Of a DNA stretch of 11,251 nucleotides, positions 6,546-11,251 are shown piece after piece. Source of the DNA: GCA-020352575 sp964600365 (GTDB taxonomy: Bacteria > Actinomycetota > Acidimicrobiia > Spongiisociales > JAENVV01). Location: NCBI GenBank assembly GCA_964600365.1, contig CAZRJG010000070.1, forward strand, positions 1 to 11,251, read 5' to 3'. The stretch's first letter is position 1. Every line of letters starts with the position of its first letter. The notes under the pieces are model-generated. The model worked only from the letters and a program-made list of their open reading frames with translations. It ran no database searches and was not told the DNA's origin. The position numbers were made by a program, and so were the translations under genes.

Positions 6546-7392
6546 CGGCCGGCTCCCATGCCGCCATGTGGCACTGCTCAAAGTCCCGGTAGGCCGCGTT
6601 GCGTGCCCGGAGGAGCGCGAAGTCGACCTGGTGGGCATCGAACTCGGGACCGTCGACACAGGCGAACTTCGTCTCGCCACCGACCCTGACCCTGCAGCCA
6701 CCGCACATGCCGGTGCCATCCACCATAATCGGGTTGAGCGACGCGATGGTCTTGATGCCGAGGGGTTCGGTGTGTCGGGCGACGGCCTCCATCATCGGTA
6801 TCGGGCCCACGCAGAAGATGTGGTCCACCTCGTGCTCGTCGACCAGCCGGGCGAGGGCATCGGTGACGGACCCGTGGATTCCGGCACTCCCGTCATCGGT
6901 CGTGATGGTCAGGGAGTCACTCGCTGCGCCCATCTCGGAGGAGAGAAGGACGAGCTCGGCCGTCCGGGCACCCACCACCGCGTGCACGGTGTTGCCGGCC
7001 TCCCTGAGCGCCCGGGCGACGGGGAGGGCAATCGCGGCACCGACGCCCCCGCCGATCACGACACACGTTCCGAACCGTTCGACCTCGGTCGGGGTCCCGA
7101 GTGGGCCCAGTACGTCTGCGAGGTGGTCGCCGGCGCCGAGGCGGGCGAGGCGACTGGTGGTCGCACCGACGGTTTGGACGACGAGGCTGATCGTGCCCGC
7201 CACGGGGTCGTGGTCGCTGATCGTGAGGGGGACCCGCTCCCCCTGCTCGTCGATGCGAACGATGACGAACTGCCCGGCACGGGCCCGAGCGGCGACCCGG
7301 GGGGCTTCGACGACGACTCGGGAAACGCCCTCTGCGAACTCAACGAGCTCGCGGATCGTGAAGCGAGTGTCCACAAGGAGAAGGCTATCCAC
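6538..7392 (-). CDS. nfnA: NfnA/NfnS-type FAD/NAD-binding [2Fe-2S] subunit (PyrK/SudB-like)
   Basis: This encodes a 284-residue protein of the ferredoxin-NADP reductase superfamily. The FAD-binding barrel has RVPLTISD at 53-60, the NAD-binding half has IGGGVGAA at 113-120 and CVGPIPMM at 194-201. The C-terminal motif VDGTGMCGGC (224-233) with Cys245 gives Asp225, Cys230, Cys233 and Cys245. That Asp-plus-three-Cys set matches the unusual [2Fe-2S] site of NfnA rather than the all-cysteine site of PyrK. It should supply the NADH side of the complex with the downstream subunit, to which it is translationally coupled. The longest frame starts at GTG 7392, only 12 bases after the methyltransferase stop. 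A GGGGAG abuts that codon, closer than ideal, so the exact start is uncertain; GTG 7374 is the next option. Confidence 0.88.
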   Translation of the reverse strand: MDSLLLVDTRFTIRELVEFAEGVSRVVVEAPRVAARARAGQFVIVRIDEQGERVPLTISDHDPVAGTISLVVQTVGATTSRLARLGAGDHLADVLGPLGTPTEVERFGTCVVIGGGVGAAIALPVARALREAGNTVHAVVGARTAELVLLSSEMGAASDSLTITTDDGSAGIHGSVTDALARLVDEHEVDHIFCVGPIPMMEAVARHTEPLGIKTIASLNPIMVDGTGMCGGCRVRVGGETKFACVDGPEFDAHQVDFALLRARNAAYRDFEQCHMAAWEPADA

Positions 7393-7404
7393 CTCCCCGG
7401 TGGA

Positions 7405-8019
7405 TCAACCCCCCGGGGCCCGAAGAAGTGCCATCTGATAGTGCCAGGCGAAATCGGATTCGGGTCGGCTCGCCTCGAACGCGACCACCTCGAAGGTGGT
7501 TTCATAGGCCGACCGCAGGTCCGCGTCGGACCGGACGGAGTAGAACCGGGGAGGATCGTTGCGGTCCTCCTCCCAGATCCCCTCGGAGGACTCCCCCGCG
7601 CCCCAGGTGCCCGCCCACAACCATCCTCCCGGCACGAGGACCCGCCGAATGCCGGCGAGGGTGTCCGGGAGGTCCTCGTTCGGGATGTGCATGAGGCAAC
7701 TGGCGGCCCACACGCCCTCGAACGAGAAATGGGGGAAAGGAAGGTCACTGAGGTCGACGACCTCGGCCCGCACCCCCTTGTCCCGGATCCTCGCCACGTT
7801 CCGGGGCGACAGGTCCGAGGCCGTCACTTCGAGTCCGCGATCCGCGAACCACCGGGCGGCGTACCCCACCCCCGAGCCCACCTCGAGGAGCCGGGCACCC
7901 TCGCCGAGCACCTCAGCGAACCGCTCCTGGGCAGGGATCCGCCACTCGGGTTCGCCGCGCTCCTCGCGCTCGTCGACCATGGCGTCGTAGATGGCAGCGA
8001 GGGAGGGGCGCGGATCCAT
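7405..8019 (-). CDS. Class I SAM-dependent methyltransferase
   Basis: This encodes a 204-residue soluble methyltransferase of the Rossmann-fold (Methyltransf_11/25) type. Motif I is LLEVGSGVGY at 44-53, the acidic residue after strand 2 is Asp69 in ASDLSP, and a VVDLSDLPF segment (87-95) followed by WAASCLMHIP (104-113) corresponds to the post-I and motif II/IV region; RRVLVPGGWLW at 125-135 is the typical strand-5 lead-in. The substrate is unknown. The open frame continues far upstream across the divergent helicase gene, but ATG 8019 is the sensible start: it gives a normal N-terminus and lies eight bases after a TAGCGT -10 box. It is the first gene of the operon with nfnA and nfnB, 12 bases from nfnA. 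A functional tie to electron bifurcation is not evident. Confidence 0.9.
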   Translation of the reverse strand: MDPRPSLAAIYDAMVDEREERGEPEWRIPAQERFAEVLGEGARLLEVGSGVGYAARWFADRGLEVTASDLSPRNVARIRDKGVRAEVVDLSDLPFPHFSFEGVWAASCLMHIPNEDLPDTLAGIRRVLVPGGWLWAGTWGAGESSEGIWEEDRNDPPRFYSVRSDADLRSAYETTFEVVAFEASRPESDFAWHYQMALLRAPGG

Positions 8020-8027
8020 GGCACGGG

Positions 8028-8033
8028 ACGCTA
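8028..8033 (-). promoter_or_regulatory. -10 box of the methyltransferase-nfnAB operon (leaderless start)
   Basis: TAGCGT, read leftward, ends eight bases before ATG 8019. No ribosome-binding site is visible between the two, which supports a leaderless operon mRNA. No convincing -35 was found. Confidence 0.4.
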
Positions 8034-8090
8034 CGCCCACCTCCCGAGGCGGGTCGAATCGAGAAAGAAGTCGTGCTACCAGAGCCGACC

Positions 8091-8275
8091 TGATACCTTG
8101 TTCCACGGCCGCACCCGGGTGGAGGCCAGCGCAACGTCGCTTCCCCGGGCTGCACCACGGCCTTTCGTGTATCTCATCCGGTTGGACCGCCTCTCCACCG
8201 ACGCTCGCATTCCAGGCGTTTCCTCGCCGCGCGTCCGAGTCGAGATCGGTATCCACAACCGACCAGGAAGTCATC
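8091..8275 (+). promoter_or_regulatory. Extended -10 promoter and long 5' leader of the helicase gene
   Basis: TGATACCTT at 8091-8099 fits an extended -10 (TG-n-TACCTT). The predicted start near 8106 gives a leader of about 170 bases before the ATG at 8276. The -35 position is weak. Within the leader I see a short self-complementary ACCCGGGT and the ribosome-binding site AGGAAG at 8265-8270, but no match to a known riboswitch and no convincing small reading frame. Long leaders are common on bacterial cold-shock and DEAD-box helicase mRNAs and can carry autoregulation; that role is inference here. Confidence 0.4.
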
Positions 8276-9757
8276 ATGACCACCTTCAGTTCGCTCGGCC
8301 TGCCCGAGCCCATCATCGCCGCGCTCGACCGAGCCGGCATCACCGAGCCGTTCCCCATCCAGGAAGCGGCCATCCCCGACGCACTCGCCGGCAAGGACGT
8401 TTGCGGGAAGGCCCCCACCGGCTCCGGCAAGACGGTCGCCTTCGGCATGCCCGTCATCGCCAACGTCGGCGACGGCCGCCGGGGACACCCCCGTGCCCTC
8501 ATCCTCGCTCCGACCCGTGAGCTCGCCGAACAAATCAAGGACGAGCTCATCCCGGCTGCGAGGGAGATGGGCCGGTGGATCCTCGCCGTGTACGGCGGCG
8601 TGGGATACGGCCCCCAGAAGGGCGCCCTGCGCAAGGGCGTCGACCTGCTCGTCGCCACCCCGGGCCGCCTCGAGGACCTCATCGAGCAGGGTGCCGTGTC
8701 GCTCTCCGACGTCGACATCGTCGTGATCGATGAGGCCGACCGCATGGCCGACATGGGGTTCCTCCCCGCTGTGCGTCGCATCCTCGACCAGACGAGCAAG
8801 GACCGTCAGACGCTCCTGTTCTCGGCGACGCTCGACGGCGACATCGCCGTGTTGAGCCGCGACTACCAGACCGACCCGGTGCGCCACGAGGCGGCCGGGA
8901 TGGATGAGGGTGCCTCCGACGCGAAGCATCACTTCTGGCTCGTCGACCACCACGACCGCGTCCTGCACACTGCAGAGCTCATCGAGGCATCCGGGAGCAC
9001 GATCGTGTTCACGCGGACCCGCCACGGTGCCGATCGCCTCGCCAAGCAGTTGGACCGCCGGGGCCTCGAGTCCGTGGCAATCCACGGCGGGCGCTCACAG
9101 AGCCAGCGCCAGAGGGCCCTCAAGCAGTTCGCCCAGGGCAAGGTCGCCGCGCTCATCGCCACCGACGTCGCCGCCCGCGGGATCCACGTCGACTCGGTCG
9201 CAGCCGTGGTGCAGTTCGATCCGCCCGCCGACCACAAGGACTACCTCCACCGTGCAGGGCGCACCGCACGCGCCGGGGAGACCGGCGTGGTCGTGACACT
9301 CGTCACTCCCGAGAAGCGCCGCGAGGTGCACCGCCTCCTCGAAGACCTCGGCCTCACGGCCACGATCGACGAGCCCGACGCCGAAGCCCTCGCCACCGGT
9401 GGCGCGAAGCTGGGCGAGGTGCCCGAAGGCGCCCCCAAGGCGCACCCCGCCCGGGAGCAGGAGCGCTCCTCCCGCAGGGTGGAACGCCGCGAGCCGAGCA
9501 TCTACGTGGCCAACCTCCCGTGGGCGACGACACCCGAGGACCTCCTCGACCTGTTCAGTCGCTACGGCCGGGTGCACGAGGCGACGATCATCACCGATCG
9601 CCGCACGGGCCGCCCTCGGGGCTTCGGCTTCGTGGACATGCCCGCCGACGACGCCAAGCGCGCGATCGACGCGCTGAACGGCTCTGAGATCGGCGGTCGC
9701 GAGGTGACCGTGCGATTCGCCGAGAAGCGCCCCGGCGCCAAGGGCCGCCGCCGCTGA
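8276..9757 (+). CDS. DEAD-box ATP-dependent RNA helicase with C-terminal RRM domain
   Basis: This is a 493-residue RNA helicase with a full set of superfamily 2 motifs: the Q motif (Phe4, Gln29), motif I APTGSGKT (46-53), PTREL (79-83), TPGR (128-131), DEAD (152-155), SAT (183-185), IVFTRT (243-248), ATDVAARGI (295-303) and HRAGRTAR (325-332). After a linker at about 366-406 comes a classical RNA recognition motif at about 408-485, with RNP2 IYVANL (409-414) and RNP1 RGFGFVDM (448-455), then a basic tail. It should unwind or remodel RNA using ATP, with the RRM giving RNA contact. The usual bacterial DbpA/CsdA accessory domain is a divergent RRM; this one looks like RRM_1. The ATG is set by AGGAAG five bases upstream; the open frame continues to 7991 but looks noncoding. 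A hairpin terminator follows. Confidence 0.95.
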   Translation: MTTFSSLGLPEPIIAALDRAGITEPFPIQEAAIPDALAGKDVCGKAPTGSGKTVAFGMPVIANVGDGRRGHPRALILAPTRELAEQIKDELIPAAREMGRWILAVYGGVGYGPQKGALRKGVDLLVATPGRLEDLIEQGAVSLSDVDIVVIDEADRMADMGFLPAVRRILDQTSKDRQTLLFSATLDGDIAVLSRDYQTDPVRHEAAGMDEGASDAKHHFWLVDHHDRVLHTAELIEASGSTIVFTRTRHGADRLAKQLDRRGLESVAIHGGRSQSQRQRALKQFAQGKVAALIATDVAARGIHVDSVAAVVQFDPPADHKDYLHRAGRTARAGETGVVVTLVTPEKRREVHRLLEDLGLTATIDEPDAEALATGGAKLGEVPEGAPKAHPAREQERSSRRVERREPSIYVANLPWATTPEDLLDLFSRYGRVHEATIITDRRTGRPRGFGFVDMPADDAKRAIDALNGSEIGGREVTVRFAEKRPGAKGRRR

Positions 9758-9794
9758 TCAGGAGTCGAGCCTCCTCCTCGCGGAGACATCACCC

Positions 9795-9832
9795 CGTAGT
9801 GGCCCCCGCTCCCAGCGACGGGGGCCACTACG
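9795..9832. terminator. Bidirectional hairpin terminator between convergent genes
   Basis: The arms 9795-9808 and 9819-9832 form a perfect 14-bp stem (core GTAGTGGCCCCCG with its exact complement) around a 10-base loop. It lies in the 77-bp gap between the helicase stop and the stop of the converging hydrolase gene, so it can serve both strands. There is no U-tract on either side, as is common for GC-rich actinobacterial hairpins. Confidence 0.85.
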
Positions 9833-9834
9833 CG

Positions 9835-10377
9835 TCAGAGCAGATCGGCGGTGCGCACCACCGTGGCGAACTCCCCGTGGAGGTTGGCTGCTGAGATGCG
9901 GGCCAACTCCTCGGCCGGGATCACGGCACCGTCGGGGTCCCGAAGGTCGAACGTATGGGTGGCATCAAGTGCGAACCGCACGTCGTAGCCGAGGTTCCCC
10001 GCCATCCGTGCCGTCGTCTCACAGCACATGTTCGTCTGCACGCCGCACATCACGAGGGTTCGGACTCCTCGCTCGGTGAGCCATGCGTGGAGGTCCGGTT
10101 CGCCGTAGAAGGCGGAGTTCACCGACTTGGTGACGAGCAGGTCGGGTTCGGAGGGGACGAACGACCGAAGCGCGTTCCCAGGCAGGCCTGGCCGAAGCGG
10201 CGATTCGGGGTTCACCGAGTCATGGCGCACGACGACGACCGGCCGACTCCCCCATGCCTCAACGAGGCGAGCGATGTTCTCTTCACACTCCGGGTTGTCC
10301 CTCCGACCCCAATACGGGTCGTCGAACCCCTGCTGCACGTCGACGATGACCAGGGCGGCGTCGGACAGGTCGGACAT
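9835..10377 (-). CDS. Isochorismatase-family cysteine hydrolase
   Basis: This encodes a 180-residue alpha/beta hydrolase of the isochorismatase/nicotinamidase superfamily, the size of single-domain members. The catalytic triad is visible: Asp13 in IVDVQQGF, Lys84 in VTKSVNSAF and the nucleophile Cys118 in CGVQTNMCCE, where the preceding Val113-Gln114 is the usual cis-peptide position. An adjacent Cys119 replaces the more common valine. Members hydrolyse nicotinamide, N-carbamoyl amines, ureides or isochorismate. Here no neighbour names the substrate, and the canonical nicotinamidase zinc-ligand pattern (Asp-x-His) is not obvious. ATG 10377 is chosen over the 40 extra upstream codons because MSDLSDAALVIVD is the normal family N-terminus and TACGGT lies six bases upstream. 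It is divergent from the LLM oxidoreductase across only 28 bp. Confidence 0.9.
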   Translation of the reverse strand: MSDLSDAALVIVDVQQGFDDPYWGRRDNPECEENIARLVEAWGSRPVVVVRHDSVNPESPLRPGLPGNALRSFVPSEPDLLVTKSVNSAFYGEPDLHAWLTERGVRTLVMCGVQTNMCCETTARMAGNLGYDVRFALDATHTFDLRDPDGAVIPAEELARISAANLHGEFATVVRTADLL

Positions 10378-10399
10378 GATCCGACCGTAGTGCCAGACT
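10371..10399 (+). promoter_or_regulatory. Candidate promoter of the LLM oxidoreductase gene (leaderless start)
   Basis: CGGACA at 10371-10376 (4 of 6 to TTGACA), a 17-bp spacer and CAGACT at 10394-10399 place the transcription start at about ATG 10406. The -35 falls within the start of the divergent hydrolase gene. The -10 is a weak match. Confidence 0.35.
10384..10389 (-). promoter_or_regulatory. -10 box of the isochorismatase-family gene (leaderless start)
   Basis: TACGGT, read leftward, ends six bases before ATG 10377 with no ribosome-binding site between. The matching -35 position (TCTCCA) lies inside the first codons of the divergent oxidoreductase gene. Confidence 0.5.
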
Positions 10400-10405
10400 C
10401 GCCCC

Positions 10406-11251
10406 ATGGAGATCGGGATCACCACATTCGCTGAGACATACCCGGATCCGCACACGGGCGACACCATCTCGCACGGGGAGCGGATCAGGCAGGTCATAGA
10501 AGAGGCGGTCCTCGCAGAGGAGGTCGGCCTCGACTTCTACGGAGTCGGGGAGCACCACCGACAGGACTTCGCCGTGTCGTCACCCGCCACGGTGTTGGCC
10601 GCGATCGCGGCTCGCACGAAGCGAATACGACTCTCCCCGGCCGTCTCCGTCCTCTCGTCCGACGACCCCGTACGCGTGTACCAGCAGTACGCGACCGTCG
10701 ACCTCATCTCCGAGGGCCGGGTCGAGCTGATGGTCGGGCGTGGTTCCTTCATCGAATCGTTCCCCCTGTTCGGCTACGACCTCGGCCACTACGAGGAGCT
10801 CTTCGCCGAGAAGCTGGACCTCCTCCTCGAGATCCGGGCGCGCGAGCGCGTCACCTGGTCCGGCGCGCACCGCGCACCGCTCGCCGACCAGTCGGTGTTC
10901 CCCCGTGCCACCCAGGAACCCCTCCCTGTCTGGGTCGCGGTGGGAGGCACTCCGATGTCGGTGGTCCGGGCTGCCGAACGTGGCCTCCCCCTCGCACTCG
11001 CCATCATCGGCGGTGCCCCCGAGCGCTTCCGGGCCCTCTCCCAGATCCATCGACGCACCCTCCTGGAACACGGCTTCGACCCGAACAAGATCCCCATCGC
11101 CGTGCACGGCCACGGGTTCGTCGGAACAGAGGATGAGGCCACCGCCGAGTGGTACTGGCCGTACTACGAGCCCCCGATGTCACGGATCGGATACGAACGT
11201 GGCTTCGGCGAGATGAATCGCCACGAGTACGAACGGATGCGCGGGCCCGGG
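10406..11251 (+). CDS. LLM class flavin-dependent oxidoreductase (luciferase-like), 3' end outside window
   Basis: The frame stays open for 282 codons from ATG 10406 to the window edge; the family is usually about 330-350 residues, so roughly the last 50-70 are missing. It starts MEIGITTFAETYPD and carries the luciferase-like signatures AEEVGLDFYGVGEHH (37-51), DLISEGRVELMVGRG (99-113) and PVWVAVGG-TPMSVVRAAERG (174-193). These belong to the TIM-barrel bacterial luciferase superfamily, which uses FMN or F420 to oxidise varied substrates. The type resembles the Atu2307-like oxidoreductases, whose substrates are unknown. A flavin reductase partner is not in the window. No Shine-Dalgarno precedes the ATG, and the divergent hydrolase starts 28 bp away, so the two genes share one tiny promoter region and may be co-regulated. 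Confidence 0.92.
   Translation, partial: MEIGITTFAETYPDPHTGDTISHGERIRQVIEEAVLAEEVGLDFYGVGEHHRQDFAVSSPATVLAAIAARTKRIRLSPAVSVLSSDDPVRVYQQYATVDLISEGRVELMVGRGSFIESFPLFGYDLGHYEELFAEKLDLLLEIRARERVTWSGAHRAPLADQSVFPRATQEPLPVWVAVGGTPMSVVRAAERGLPLALAIIGGAPERFRALSQIHRRTLLEHGFDPNKIPIAVHGHGFVGTEDEATAEWYWPYYEPPMSRIGYERGFGEMNRHEYERMRGPG

Noticed and set aside
4896..6689. 597-codon + strand open frame
   Set aside because: It is antisense to the nfnB-like gene, whose iron-sulfur and nucleotide-binding motifs are unmistakable; the + translation is an Arg/Pro/His-rich shadow.
6546..6719. 58-codon extension of the nfnB-like protein
   Set aside because: It lies inside nfnA in another frame and is Ser/Arg/Pro-rich; the 469-residue form from ATG 6545 matches the family length.
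7991..8275. N-terminal 95-codon extension of the helicase
   Set aside because: DEAD-box proteins of this type begin at the FSSLGL Q-motif region; ATG 8276 has a good ribosome-binding site, and the extension overlaps the methyltransferase start and the promoter.
6496..8520. 674-codon + strand open frame
   Set aside because: It runs across nfnA, the methyltransferase and the start of the helicase in another frame; no recognisable domain.
8020..8799. N-terminal extension of the methyltransferase (to 464 residues)
   Set aside because: The extra part is antisense to the helicase, has no domain, and lies upstream of a -10 box that precedes ATG 8019.

Overview
The window looks like a piece of a GC-rich actinobacterial chromosome. 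The basis is strong G/C bias at third codon positions, several genes that start with no Shine-Dalgarno sequence directly after a TANNNT-type -10 hexamer, and the gene families present (DUF4242 fused to a class III cyclase, LLM flavin oxidoreductase, SulP-STAS-CNBD). An Acidimicrobiia-like lineage is my guess; no rRNA or other marker is present to confirm it. No tRNA, rRNA, CRISPR, IS element or phage gene was seen.

Layout, left to right. 1-174 (+): 3' end of an FAD-linked oxidase (GlcD/LldD-like C-terminal cap). 176-2392 (-): SulP anion permease with STAS and cyclic-nucleotide-binding domains. 2393-2561: divergent promoter region with three 8-bp direct repeats at an 11-bp period. 2562-3917 (+): MFS efflux transporter. 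3914-4717 (-): DUF4242 domain fused to a complete class III nucleotide cyclase. 4798-5139 (+): small three-helix membrane protein. 5136-8019 (-): the only operon, reading methyltransferase, NfnA/NfnS-like subunit, NfnB/NfnL-like subunit. 8276-9757 (+): DEAD-box RNA helicase with a classical RRM at its C-terminus, after a long leader. 9795-9832: strong hairpin terminator. 9835-10377 (-): isochorismatase-type cysteine hydrolase. 10406-11251 (+): LLM flavin-dependent oxidoreductase, cut by the window end.

Transcription units alternate strand without exception (nine units, four convergent and four divergent junctions). Two convergent pairs share a CTAG whose two strands each carry the TAG stop, a third pair is separated by one base, and only the fourth has a recognisable terminator. 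One divergent pair is separated by just 28 bp.

Functional links. A cyclic nucleotide could be made by the DUF4242-cyclase and sensed by the CNBD of the SulP transporter one gene away; this is inference from domains and proximity. NfnA and NfnB form an evident two-subunit flavin/iron-sulfur oxidoreductase with overlapping reading frames. The other genes look like independent housekeeping or accessory functions: drug/metabolite export, RNA remodelling, hydrolysis and flavin chemistry. I see no dedicated defence or mobile system; the most unusual items are the cyclase fusion, the RRM-helicase fusion, the 11-bp-period operator and the compact junctions.
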